DNA of 13,389 nt from JBJXGF01 sp046153015. GTDB lineage: Bacteria > Actinomycetota > Acidimicrobiia > Acidimicrobiales > CAIXPF01. Each line of letters opens with the position of its first letter. The stretch's first letter is position 1. Made by a program: the position numbers and the translations under genes. The DNA is taken from assembly GCA_046153015.1 (NCBI GenBank), contig JBJXGF010000099.1:1-13389 (forward strand). Reading direction: 5' to 3'. The notes under the pieces were generated by a model that had not been told where the DNA came from, ran no database searches, and saw nothing but the letters and a program-made list of their open reading frames with translations. Positions 1-6,810 of this stretch are shown in pieces.

Positions 1-1
1 C

Positions 2-853
2 GCCCCCCTCGCCCAGGCCGGAGACGTGGCCCAGCGGATCGCCGCCGGAAACCTCGCCGCCCGGGCCGACGAAGCGCAGGCCGCCGCGGGCGGCGCCGAG
101 ATCGAGTCGCTCACCCGGTCGCTCAACGCCATGGCCGACTCGCTCGAACGCTCCCGGGGCCTCGAGCAGCAGTTCCTGCTGTCGATCTCGCACGACCTGC
201 GCACGCCGCTCACCTCGATCCGCGGCTACGCCGAGGCCATCCTCGACGGCGCGCTCGACGAGCCCCAGCACGGCGCGCGGGTGATCCGCTCCGAGGCGGC
301 CCGGCTGGAGCGCCTGGTGGCCGACTTGTTGGAGCTGGCCCGGCTCGAGGCCCGCCAGTTCGGCCTGTCGCCCGCCCCGCTCGACCTCGCCCGCCTGGCC
401 GCCGACGGCGCGGCGGGGTTCGCGCCGGCGGCCGAGGCGGCCGGGCGGCGGATCACGGTGCGGGCCGAGCCCACGTGGGTGCTGGCCGACCGGGACCGCC
501 TCGCCCAGGTGATCGCCAACCTGGTGGAGAACGCCCTGCGGTTCGCCGCGTCGCAGGTGGAGGTGCGAGCCGGGCCCGGCCCCGACGGGATGGGCTGGCT
601 GCAGGTGGCCGACGACGGGCCGGGCATCGCCGCCGAGGACCTCCCCCACGTGTTCGAGCGGCTGTACGTGGCGAGGAGCCGACCGCGGCGCAAAGAGTCC
701 GGGTCCGGCCTCGGCCTGGCCATCGTCCGTGAGCTGGTGGCCGCCATGGGCGGGGTCGTGCACGCGGAGGCCCCGCCGGGCGGGGGCGCCCGCCTCGTGG
801 TGCGCCTGCCGGCGGTCCCGACCCCGCCGACGGCGGGCGGGTCAGGCGGCTGA
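2..853 (+). CDS. Sensor histidine kinase, 3' part (5' end outside window)
   Basis: The reading frame is open to the left edge, so the sensor and membrane part is missing and the visible GTG at 26 is probably internal. The remaining 283 residues show the end of a HAMP linker (AAGNLAARADEA), then a HisKA dimerisation domain with H-box SISHDLRTPL (phospho-accepting His codon at 191-193). A HATPase domain follows with N-box NLVENALRF, G1 box ADDGPGI, F-box VFERLYVARS and G2 box GSGLGLAIV. All catalytic boxes are intact, so this should be an active inner-membrane kinase that phosphorylates a response regulator. No regulator is seen downstream, and such genes usually precede the kinase, so the partner is probably to the left. 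The 3' end overlaps ygfZ on the other strand by 12 bp. The signal sensed cannot be told from this part. Confidence 0.95.
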   Translation, partial: APLAQAGDVAQRIAAGNLAARADEAQAAAGGAEIESLTRSLNAMADSLERSRGLEQQFLLSISHDLRTPLTSIRGYAEAILDGALDEPQHGARVIRSEAARLERLVADLLELARLEARQFGLSPAPLDLARLAADGAAGFAPAAEAAGRRITVRAEPTWVLADRDRLAQVIANLVENALRFAASQVEVRAGPGPDGMGWLQVADDGPGIAAEDLPHVFERLYVARSRPRRKESGSGLGLAIVRELVAAMGGVVHAEAPPGGGARLVVRLPAVPTPPTAGGSGG

Positions 854-1759
854 GACCGGCAGCGTGACGATGCGGGCGGGGGTCGAGCCGCCCGCCCAGC
901 GCAGCACCGCGTCGGCCGGGGGCGTGATCGAGCGGTGGGCGTAGGCCAGGCCGACGCCGCAGTCGTGCTCGGGCAGCCGGCCGAGGGAGCTGAGCCGGGT
1001 GGGGGCGCCGCCGCCGACCGGTTCGAGCTCGGCGTCGGCCGGCGGGTCGGGCGCCTCGAGGCCGAGCTCGGGCAGCAGCACGCCCCGCAGCCGCCGGGGG
1101 GTGTTGGCGCCCCGGCTGTCGATGCGGGCCACCAGCTCCTGGCCCGTGTAACAGCCCTTGGTCCAGCTCACCGACGCCTCCACGATGCCGGCCTCGGCCG
1201 GGATCAGCCCCTCGGTGAGCTCCCGGCCCCAGGCGGGCTCGCCGTTGGCGATGCGCAGCCAGTCGTACGCGGCCGGGGAGCAGCTCGGCACGCCGGCGGG
1301 CGCGGCGGCGTCGGGGCCGAGCAGGTCGACGCCGGGCACGAGCGGCCAGCCGGCGTCGGCGCGGACCACGGCCCGGGCGTCGGCCGCGGCGGCCGGCGCC
1401 AGCGGCCCCCGCAGGGCCACGGCCCGCCAGCCGTCGAGCCGGGTGAGCTCGCACTTGGTGCGGAGCTTGAAGCGATGCAGGCGGGCCAGCATCGGCTCGG
1501 CGGCCCCGGCCTCGACGTCGAGCACGAAGCGGTCGGCGGCCAGTCGGGAGACGCGCAGCCACGCCACCAGCCGGCCCTCGGGCGAGAGCAGCAGCGAGCG
1601 GGCCGAGCCGCCTTCGGCGAGGGCGGCGACGTCCTGGCTGAGCTGACCCTGGAGGAAGGCCTCGGCATCGGGCCCGGCGGCGAGCACGAACTCTCGGCCG
1701 AGCTCCACCGCCCCGACGGCTTCGCGCAGCGCCCGGTGCGAGTCGAGCAGGCCGGCCAC
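842..1759 (-). CDS. ygfZ: YgfZ/GcvT-like folate-binding protein
   Basis: The 305-residue protein carries the YgfZ signature KGCYTGQE at residues 201-208, in the context WTKGCYTGQELVARIDSRG. It begins with the family's usual FLQGQLSQDV segment (residues 35-44). YgfZ proteins are cytoplasmic relatives of the glycine-cleavage T protein; they bind tetrahydrofolate and assist the assembly or repair of certain iron-sulfur enzymes. The conserved Cys of the motif (C203) is present. The GTG start lies only 2 nt after the stop of the GroES-like gene, so the two are almost certainly one operon driven from 2186-2191. The length is normal for the family. The 3' end overlaps the convergent histidine kinase by 12 bp. 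The family call is firm. The exact client proteins cannot be read from the sequence. Confidence 0.93.
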   Translation of the reverse strand: MAGLLDSHRALREAVGAVELGREFVLAAGPDAEAFLQGQLSQDVAALAEGGSARSLLLSPEGRLVAWLRVSRLAADRFVLDVEAGAAEPMLARLHRFKLRTKCELTRLDGWRAVALRGPLAPAAAADARAVVRADAGWPLVPGVDLLGPDAAAPAGVPSCSPAAYDWLRIANGEPAWGRELTEGLIPAEAGIVEASVSWTKGCYTGQELVARIDSRGANTPRRLRGVLLPELGLEAPDPPADAELEPVGGGAPTRLSSLGRLPEHDCGVGLAYAHRSITPPADAVLRWAGGSTPARIVTLPVSAA

Positions 1760-1761
1760 GG

Positions 1762-2178
1762 CTACAGGTAGAGCCCGGGGCTGGTCTCGTCGAGCCGCTC
1801 GGCGGCCACCGCGTGAATGTCTCGCTCGCGCAGGATGATGTAGTCCTCCCCCCGCACGTCGACCTCGTAACGGTCCTCCGGGTTGAACAGCACGCGGTCG
1901 CCGACCTCCATGGCCCGCACGTTGGCCCCTTTGGCCACCACCCTGGCCCAGCCCAGGCGCTTGCCGACGTTGGCGGTGGCCGGGATGAGGATGCCGCCGG
2001 CGGACTTGCGCTCCCCGTGGTCGTTGTCGAGCTTCACCAGGATGCGGTCGTTCAGCATCTTGATCGGCAGCTTCTCTCGGGAGGCGACCTTCGCGCTGCG
2101 CCGGGAGTGCCCGCCGGCCGCCGGAACCTCGGCTGAGCTCGGAGCGGGCGCCGCGGCGGGCGTGTCGGTGGTGCTCAC
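1762..2178 (-). CDS. GroES-like co-chaperonin with N-terminal extension
   Basis: Residues about 38-126 match the Cpn10 fold: IKMLNDRILVKLD, then the mobile-loop region SAGGILIPATA, and GDRVLFNPEDRYEVDVRGEDYIILRERDI. Two things differ from housekeeping GroES of about 95-100 residues. There is a low-complexity Ala/Pro/Ser-rich N-terminal extension of roughly 37 residues, and a C-terminal tail ending SPGLYL. No groEL lies beside it; instead it is the first gene of a two-gene unit with ygfZ, 2 nt away. I therefore read it as an actinobacterial GroES paralogue and not the main co-chaperonin. The GTG start is supported by a TAnnnT box 7 nt upstream. A later start near residue 37-41 would remove the extension, but no start codon there has a comparable signal. 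Confidence 0.88.
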   Translation of the reverse strand: MSTTDTPAAAPAPSSAEVPAAGGHSRRSAKVASREKLPIKMLNDRILVKLDNDHGERKSAGGILIPATANVGKRLGWARVVAKGANVRAMEVGDRVLFNPEDRYEVDVRGEDYIILRERDIHAVAAERLDETSPGLYL

Positions 2179-2185
2179 CCCCTGA

Positions 2186-2191
2186 ACGGTA
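2186..2191 (-). promoter_or_regulatory. -10-like box TACCGT for the GroES-like/ygfZ unit
   Basis: TACCGT (minus strand) ends 7 nt before the GTG start. That spacing would place the transcription start at or next to the start codon, as in leaderless actinobacterial mRNAs. A G-run abuts the start codon but is too close to serve as a normal ribosome-binding site. Inferred from sequence only. Confidence 0.55.
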
Positions 2192-2203
2192 GCCGCTTCG
2201 GGC

Positions 2204-2209
2204 TAACCT
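2204..2209 (+). promoter_or_regulatory. -10-like box TAACCT for the alpha/beta hydrolase
   Basis: TAACCT lies 8 nt before the ATG at 2218, with no Shine-Dalgarno sequence between them (spacer GCCCGGCC). This fits leaderless transcription. It sits back to back with the box of the GroES-like gene, only 12 bp apart, so the two polymerases would compete for the same 39-bp region. Confidence 0.55.
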
Positions 2210-2217
2210 GCCCGGCC

Positions 2218-2844
2218 ATGCCGGCCGAGCTCACCCTCCGCACCGCCGACGCGATCAGCCTCGAGGCGCAGTGGAACGCGCCCGACGGCGAGGCCCGGGC
2301 GGTGGCGGTGCTGTGCCACCCGCACCCCCTCTACGGAGGGTCGATGCACGCCGGGGTGATCGACGAGCTGTTCTGGGCGCTGCCCGCGCAGGGCGTGGCC
2401 GCGCTGCGGTTCAACTTCCGCGGGGTCGAGGGCTCCGGCGGCGAGCACGGCAAGGGCGTGGCCGAACGCCAGGACGTGGCCGCGGCGGTGGCCGAGGCGG
2501 CGCAGCGCGCACAGGGCGCGCCCGTGTTCGTGGCCGCGTGGTCCTTCGGGGCCGACGTGTCGCTGTGCACGCCGCTGGCCGAGCTGGCCGGCTGGTTCCT
2601 GATCGCCCCGCCCCTGTCGGTGCAGCCGCTGGCCGAGATGGCCGAGATCGCCGCCGACCCGCGGCCCAAGCGCCTCGCCCAGCCCGAGCACGACCAGTTC
2701 AACCCCCCGCCCAAGGCGGCGGCCGCCACCGCCGGCTGGACGAACACCGAGGTCGCCCCCGTGCCCGGCGCCGACCACTTCCTCATGGGCCACGGCTCGG
2801 AGGTGATCCGCCTCGCGGTGGACTTCGCCGGCCGCCTCAGCTGA
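2218..2844 (+). CDS. Small alpha/beta hydrolase (COG2945-like)
   Basis: The 208-residue protein has the hallmarks of the short alpha/beta hydrolases related to COG2945: HPHPLYGGSM (residues 34-43), RFNFRGVEGSGG (64-75), a nucleophile elbow AAWSFGA with S109, a probable acid D159 in PEHDQF, and a catalytic His H187 in GADHFLMGH. The usual GxSxG elbow has Ala in place of the first Gly (A-W-S-F-G). This is tolerated in some hydrolases, so activity is still likely. The protein is cytoplasmic, with no signal peptide. The substrate is unknown; esters or acyl compounds are typical for the fold. It is a single-gene unit: its start is set by ATG and a nearby TAACCT box, and its end overlaps hisF by 8 bp on the opposite strand. 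Confidence 0.88.
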   Translation: MPAELTLRTADAISLEAQWNAPDGEARAVAVLCHPHPLYGGSMHAGVIDELFWALPAQGVAALRFNFRGVEGSGGEHGKGVAERQDVAAAVAEAAQRAQGAPVFVAAWSFGADVSLCTPLAELAGWFLIAPPLSVQPLAEMAEIAADPRPKRLAQPEHDQFNPPPKAAAATAGWTNTEVAPVPGADHFLMGHGSEVIRLAVDFAGRLS

Positions 2845-3634
2845 CCGGGCGGACCGTGATCCCGGCGGCGGCCATCGCCTCTTTCGCCTCGCGGATCGTG
2901 CGCTCGCCGAAGTGGAAGATCGACGCGGCCAGCACGGCGTCGGCGCGGCCCTCGAGCACCCCTTGCGCGAGATGGGCGAGCTCGCCGACCCCGCCGCTGG
3001 CGATCACCGGGATCCTGGTGGCATCGGCCACCGCGCGGGTGAGGGCCACGTCGAAGCCGTCCCGGGTGCCGTCGCGATCCATCGAGGTGAGCAGGATCTC
3101 GCCCGCTCCCAGCGCCTCCACGCGCCTCGCCCACTCGACCGCGTCGATCCCGGTCGGCGTGCGCCCCCCGTGAGTGAACACCTCGAACGCAGCCGCATCA
3201 TGGGTCGCCCTCGGGGCGGCCGCGTCATGGGACGCCCTCCGGGCGTCTATCGCCACCACCACGCACTGAGCGCCGAACTCCTCGGCGAGCTCGGTCACGA
3301 GGCCCGGGCGGGCCACCGCGGCGGTGTTGACCGACACCTTGTCGGCCCCGGCGCGCAGCAGGGCCCGGGCGTCCTCGACGGCGCGGATGCCGCCGCCCAC
3401 CGTGAAGGGGATGAACACCTCCTCGGCCACCCGGGCGGCCACCTCGACCATCGTGCTCCTCGCGTCGGACGACGCGGTGATGTCGAGGAACACCAGCTCG
3501 TCGGCGCCCTCGGCGTCGTAGCGGGCGGCCAGCTCCACCGGGTCGCCGGCGTCGCGCAGCCCGACGAAGTTGATGCCTTTGACCACGCGTCCGGCGTCGA
3601 CGTCGAGGCACGGGATCACGCGGGCGGTGCGCAC
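2837..3634 (-). CDS. hisF: Imidazole glycerol phosphate synthase, cyclase subunit HisF
   Basis: HisF is a (beta/alpha)8 barrel that uses ammonia from HisH to convert PRFAR into imidazole glycerol phosphate and AICAR. The catalytic Asp residues are present at the canonical numbers: D11 in CLDVDAG and D130 in VVAIDARR. Phosphate-binding loops FTVGGGIR (77-84) and IASGGVGEL (211-219) are intact. The GTG at 3634 gives the normal N-terminus VRTARVIPCLDVD and has a TAnnnT box 8 nt upstream; the frame stays open further left but without homology. The protein is 265 residues, longer than the usual 250-258, because an Ala/His/Asp-rich insert (about 134-149) made of two 9-residue repeats follows D130. 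hisF is about 3.3 kb away from hisA and transcribed on its own. HisH, its partner, is encoded at 7779-8414. Confidence 0.97.
   Translation of the reverse strand: MRTARVIPCLDVDAGRVVKGINFVGLRDAGDPVELAARYDAEGADELVFLDITASSDARSTMVEVAARVAEEVFIPFTVGGGIRAVEDARALLRAGADKVSVNTAAVARPGLVTELAEEFGAQCVVVAIDARRASHDAAAPRATHDAAAFEVFTHGGRTPTGIDAVEWARRVEALGAGEILLTSMDRDGTRDGFDVALTRAVADATRIPVIASGGVGELAHLAQGVLEGRADAVLAASIFHFGERTIREAKEAMAAAGITVRPVS
3189..3242 (-). repeat. 27-bp imperfect tandem repeat inside hisF
   Basis: Two adjacent 27-bp units (3189-3215 and 3216-3242) match at 23 of 27 positions, differing at unit positions 3, 9, 17 and 25. They keep the frame and encode ASHDAAAPR followed by ATHDAAAFE. The repeat falls in the loop after catalytic D130, where other HisF proteins have only a few residues. 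Confidence 0.9.
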
Positions 3635-3642
3635 GATGGCCC

Positions 3643-3648
3643 ACGCTA
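3643..3648 (-). promoter_or_regulatory. -10-like box TAGCGT for hisF
   Basis: TAGCGT (minus strand) ends 8 nt before the hisF GTG, the same geometry as the other units in this window. It would give a leaderless hisF mRNA that is independent of the main his operon. There is no ribosome-binding site in the 8-nt spacer. Confidence 0.55.
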
Positions 3649-3690
3649 GCGGCGGCGGCCGGGCCGGGGTCGGGCCCGCCGGGCGGCGGT

Positions 3691-3722
3691 TAAGTTTGGG
3701 CGGTGGTCGCGCCGATGGGGAG
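3691..3722 (+). promoter_or_regulatory. Candidate -10 box and ribosome-binding site for the ATPase-like gene
   Basis: TAAGTT (3691-3696) is a TAnnnT box. A G-rich Shine-Dalgarno candidate GGAGG (3718-3722) lies 3 nt before the GTG at 3726. The distance implies a leader of about 20 nt, so this is the one promoter candidate in the window that does not look leaderless. The GGAGG supports GTG 3726 as the start over upstream in-frame codons. The close spacing keeps confidence modest. Confidence 0.4.
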
Positions 3723-3725
3723 GCA

Positions 3726-5024
3726 GTGGAGATCCAGCGCCTGGTCGTCGAAGACGGCAACAACTCACTCGCCGTCGATTTCCACCCCCGGTTGACCGTT
3801 CTCGTCGACGAGAACCCGGTCATCCGCTCGGGGGTGATCGCCGAGCTCATCGACGCGCTGGGCCCGGCCCGGCCCGGCGTCCACGTGGAGCTGACCGACT
3901 CCGAGAGCCGCCGCCTGGCCGTGTTCCGCCCGAGCGGCGGGCGCCACCGGGTGGTCGACATCGAGCGTTCGGAGGATCTGAGCGCGCTGTACCTGGCGCC
4001 CGGTGACCGGGTCGACATCCTGGGCCGGGCCGGCCTCGACCCCGCGGCGTGGGCTCGGCTCGGCCACATCGGCGCCAACCATCTCGACCGGGGCCTCGAC
4101 ACCGGCACCGACAACCACCGCTGGGCCCGCACGCTGGCCGCGGTCGACCAGGACGAGTTCTGGGCGGCGGCGGATCGGCTGTCGAAGGCCCACGACCGCC
4201 TGGCCTCGGCCCAGGAGGCGGCCGGCGGGGCCGACGCCGCGGCCGGGGCCGCGTTCGAGTCGGCGGCGGCGGCTCACGAACGCACGCTCGCCGCCCGCTC
4301 CGTGCACGCCAAGATCCTCAAGCTCGGCCTCGGCGTGGCGCTGGCCAGCGGGGCCGCGGGCGGCGGCGCCTGGTTCGTCGACCCCTGGACGGGCAAGGGC
4401 CTGTTGGGCCTGGCCGCGGTGGCGCTGGTGGTGACGTTGCTCCACGGCCGCCACGCGGCCCGAGCGGCGAAGGCCGAACGCGCCGTGCTGGCCGCCGTGG
4501 GCCAGCACGACTACGAGATCTACGCCAGCCTGTCGGGCCGCCTGGCCGACGCCGGCGCACGGGGCGAGCTGCTGGCCGTCGCGGCCGAGGTCGACGAGGC
4601 CGACGCCCGCTGGCGAGCGGTGGCCGGCGACATCCCCGCCGAATGGGCGCAGTCCAACCGCGACCCGATCGAACGGCTGGCGGCCCGCCGCGCCGACGGG
4701 GCGGGCCGGCGCGAGCTCGAGGGGCTGGAGGAGCTCGAGGGCACGCTGGGCGAGACCGCACGCCTGCTGATCGACCGGCTGGTGGTGCTGCGCACCCAGG
4801 GCATCACCCGGGAACGCCTGCCGCTGGTGCTCGACGAGCCGTTCTCGGGCATGACCGCCGCCGAGCGGGCCAAGATGCTCGAGGTGGTGAGCCGGCTGGC
4901 CATGGGCCACCAGGTGATCCTCGCCACCGGTGACCGGGCCATCGCCGAATGGGCGTCCCGCCTCGGCGAGGACGCCGGCGCCATCGCCCGGGTCCAGTTC
5001 AACGTGCCCGCCGCCAGCGCGTAG
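3726..5024 (+). CDS. Membrane-anchored protein with degenerate ABC/SMC-like ATPase fold
   Basis: I do not recognise a named family. From GTG 3726 the protein has 432 residues. The C-terminal part holds a clear Walker B/D-loop segment, LPLVLDEPFSG (365-375; D370, E371), then VILATGD (398-403) where ABC and SMC-like ATPases have their switch strand, although the usual His is absent. The N-terminal HPRLTVLVDENPVIRSGVIAEL (20-41) sits where a Walker A loop is expected but lacks the GxxGxGK(S/T) pattern. I also see no LSGGQ signature. Between them is an Ala-rich helical region, two hydrophobic segments (about 197-217 and 225-240) that look like a membrane hairpin, and a second charged helical region. 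This layout recalls YhaN/SbcC-like proteins with a membrane hairpin, with a lost nucleotide site. It may be a structural or regulatory pseudo-ATPase. The frame continues upstream of 3726 over the hisF promoter but without protein-like features. Confidence 0.8.
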   Translation: MEIQRLVVEDGNNSLAVDFHPRLTVLVDENPVIRSGVIAELIDALGPARPGVHVELTDSESRRLAVFRPSGGRHRVVDIERSEDLSALYLAPGDRVDILGRAGLDPAAWARLGHIGANHLDRGLDTGTDNHRWARTLAAVDQDEFWAAADRLSKAHDRLASAQEAAGGADAAAGAAFESAAAAHERTLAARSVHAKILKLGLGVALASGAAGGGAWFVDPWTGKGLLGLAAVALVVTLLHGRHAARAAKAERAVLAAVGQHDYEIYASLSGRLADAGARGELLAVAAEVDEADARWRAVAGDIPAEWAQSNRDPIERLAARRADGAGRRELEGLEELEGTLGETARLLIDRLVVLRTQGITRERLPLVLDEPFSGMTAAERAKMLEVVSRLAMGHQVILATGDRAIAEWASRLGEDAGAIARVQFNVPAASA

Positions 5025-5035
5025 CTACCGCTGGC
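5013..5035. terminator. Dyad spanning abutting stop codons, possible bidirectional terminator
   Basis: The left arm GCCAGCGCGTAG (5013-5024) and right arm CTACCGCTGGC (5025-5035) are complementary except for one bulged C. The axis falls exactly between the TAG of the ATPase-like gene and the opposite-strand TAG of the oxygenase gene. The RNA of either strand could form a stem of about 9 bp with loop AGCU. There is no T-tract, so termination efficiency is uncertain. Confidence 0.45.
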
Positions 5036-5735
5036 CGGGGCCGTACAGGTACCGGTCGAGGGCCGGCCGGCGCCGCGACGCGCCGGGCTCGTCGAAGGCC
5101 AGCACCAGGTTCACGCGCTCGTGGTCGCCGCGCACCCGCCGGACGCTGTGCAGCGTGCGGTCCCCGCGCAGCGCCACGAGGGCCCCGGGGGCGGGGGCGA
5201 TCACCTGGCGGCGGCCGAGCGTCACCCGAGCGGCGCGGGTCACGGCGAGACGGTCGAGCGCCGCCTGGGCGCCGGCGGGCCGCCCGCCGGGGAGCCACGC
5301 CCGGTAACCGGGGTACAGCTCGGTCTCGCCGCCCTCCACCACGTTGAGGTAGACGATGGCGGTCGCCCGGTTGCGGTCGTAGTGCCACCGGTATTCCCCG
5401 CCCGGCGGCGTGATGTTCACGTTGCAGGCGGCGCGGGCGTCGTCGAGCGGCGCCAGCGGCGCCCCCCACACCGCTTCGAGCTCGGCCCGCACGCGGGCCA
5501 CGAGGGCCCCGGCGCCGGGCACCGCCGCCGCGAAGGCCTCGCCGTCGATCACCCGGTAGTGCAGGTCGCGGCCCGGGCCCGAGCGGTGGATGAGCGGGAG
5601 CGGGTGCTCGGCGCGCCAGCGGGCCACACCGTCGAGCACGGCCGCGCAGGCGGCGGCGTCGAGGAACCCCGGGCGCACCACGACGCACACCTCTCCGCGG
5701 CGCCGAGCCCGCGGGGGCGAGGAGGCCCTACCCAT
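5025..5735 (-). CDS. 2-oxoglutarate/Fe(II)-dependent oxygenase
   Basis: The 236-residue protein has the prolyl-4-hydroxylase-like double-stranded beta-helix pattern. The iron ligands HxD lie in RWHYDRN (H118, D120) and the distal His in TLHSVRRV (H196). The 2-oxoglutarate-binding Arg is probably R207 in HERVNLVLAFD. Between them are AIVYLNVVEGGETELYPGY (126-144) and PGALVALRGDRTLHSV, both typical of the fold. It is a soluble cytoplasmic hydroxylase; the substrate is not evident. The ATG overlaps the end of the glycosyltransferase by 8 bp, so the two are cotranscribed and translationally coupled, which suggests a shared substrate such as a glycan or glycosylated small molecule. The stop codon directly abuts that of the convergent ATPase-like gene. 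Confidence 0.88.
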   Translation of the reverse strand: MGRASSPPRARRRGEVCVVVRPGFLDAAACAAVLDGVARWRAEHPLPLIHRSGPGRDLHYRVIDGEAFAAAVPGAGALVARVRAELEAVWGAPLAPLDDARAACNVNITPPGGEYRWHYDRNRATAIVYLNVVEGGETELYPGYRAWLPGGRPAGAQAALDRLAVTRAARVTLGRRQVIAPAPGALVALRGDRTLHSVRRVRGDHERVNLVLAFDEPGASRRRPALDRYLYGPGQR

Positions 5736-6810
5736 CGTCGCCCACCCGGCGCGACCCGCTCGCCGCTGCGGCCAGCACCTCGTCGAGCACCGAGTCGACC
5801 TGGGCGTCGAACACGGCCCAGTCGTGGCGGCGGCGGGCGGCGGCCCACAGCGCCTCCTGGCGACGGCGGCGCTCCGCCGGGGTCCAGCGCAGCACGGCGG
5901 CGATGGCGGCCCGGTGCTGGTCGGGCCGGCGCGGCTCGACGAGCACGCAGTGGCGCAGCACCTCGTCGTCGACGCCGCACGCCGCGGTGGTGATCGGGAT
6001 GCAGCCGGCGAAGATCGTCTCGAGGAGCGTGCCCATCTGGCCCTCGACCCAGGTGGGCACGTAGGCGAAGGCGCAGGAACGCAGCAGGTCGCGGTACTGC
6101 GGGCTGGCCGAGTCGACCCAGCCGTGGACGACCACGCTCGGGGCGTCGGCCTCGGCCAGCAGCTTGTCGTAGGGCGGGTCGAGCCGGCCGACCACGTGGC
6201 AGCGGGCCCGCTCGGGCGGGATCCCCCGCCACGTCGCGATCAGGTCGAGGAAGCCCTTGCGCAACCCGCAGGTCGACGCGGCGTAGACGAACTCGGTCGG
6301 GCGGGGCGCCGGCCGCCCCGCCGGCGGCGACCAGCGGGCGGGGTCGAGCGAGTAGTTGAACAGGTGCACCTTGCGCCGCCAACGGGCCGGGAACGAGGCC
6401 CGCGTGGCGGCGTTGCCGCACAGCAGCACCGCGTCGGCAAGGGCGAGCGTCGCCTCGTGGTCGAACTCGGCCGGCGGGAGGTCCCAGTCGGGCATCGGCA
6501 CGCCGGCGGCGGCGGCCGCCTCGGCGAGCTCGCGGCGCGCCGTCGTCGGATCCGACAGCACGTAGACCGCGGCCGAGCGGCGGAACCGGTTGGCCCGCAC
6601 CATCGGCGCGAACGCCCAGAAGTGGCCCACGAACAGGTCCGCCTCCAAGCCGCGGGGCCGTTCGGCGTGGTCGAGGTAGGAGACCGGTCCCCGCCGGGCC
6701 AGCAGCCGGTGCAGGTTGGCGGCGATCAGGCCCGTCGAGTGGTTCTCGCCCCACGCCCGGCCGCCGGGGTCGAACCAGTCCCGCCAGTAGGAGAGCACCG
6801 AGGCGGTCAT
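5728..6810 (-). CDS. GT-B glycosyltransferase (GT4-like)
   Basis: The 360-residue protein has the two-domain pattern of retaining GT-B enzymes. The C-terminal half shows FVYAASTCGLRKGFLDLI (174-191), HVVGRLDPP (205-213), VVHGWVDSASPQYRDLLRSC (227-246) and YVPTWVEGQMGTLLETIFAGCIPI (250-273). The last contains the E-x7-E motif of GT4-type enzymes (E256, E264) that contacts the donor sugar nucleotide. The N-terminal half is less conserved; WFDPGGRAWGENHSTG near the start could be the acceptor-side glycine loop. No signal peptide or membrane segment is seen, so it is probably cytosolic or membrane-peripheral. ATGA overlaps the stop of a 13-codon ORF upstream, and its 3' end overlaps the oxygenase. 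No promoter-like box is visible before it, so transcription may come through from the his operon. Confidence 0.88.
   Translation of the reverse strand: MTASVLSYWRDWFDPGGRAWGENHSTGLIAANLHRLLARRGPVSYLDHAERPRGLEADLFVGHFWAFAPMVRANRFRRSAAVYVLSDPTTARRELAEAAAAAGVPMPDWDLPPAEFDHEATLALADAVLLCGNAATRASFPARWRRKVHLFNYSLDPARWSPPAGRPAPRPTEFVYAASTCGLRKGFLDLIATWRGIPPERARCHVVGRLDPPYDKLLAEADAPSVVVHGWVDSASPQYRDLLRSCAFAYVPTWVEGQMGTLLETIFAGCIPITTAACGVDDEVLRHCVLVEPRRPDQHRAAIAAVLRWTPAERRRRQEALWAAARRRHDWAVFDAQVDSVLDEVLAAAASGSRRVGDDG

Noticed and set aside
2218..2844. Hydrolase as an inactive pseudogene because the first Gly of GxSxG is Ala
   Set aside because: The Ser, acid and His candidates and all flanking motifs are intact, the length is normal, and this substitution occurs in active relatives of the fold.
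3570..3725. N-terminal extension of the ATPase-like gene
   Set aside because: It runs antisense over the hisF start and promoter, is Gly/Arg-rich, and a Shine-Dalgarno sequence points to GTG 3726.
3635..4132. N-terminal extension of hisF by 166 codons
   Set aside because: It overlaps the ATPase-like gene antisense; the conserved HisF N-terminus begins at GTG 3634.
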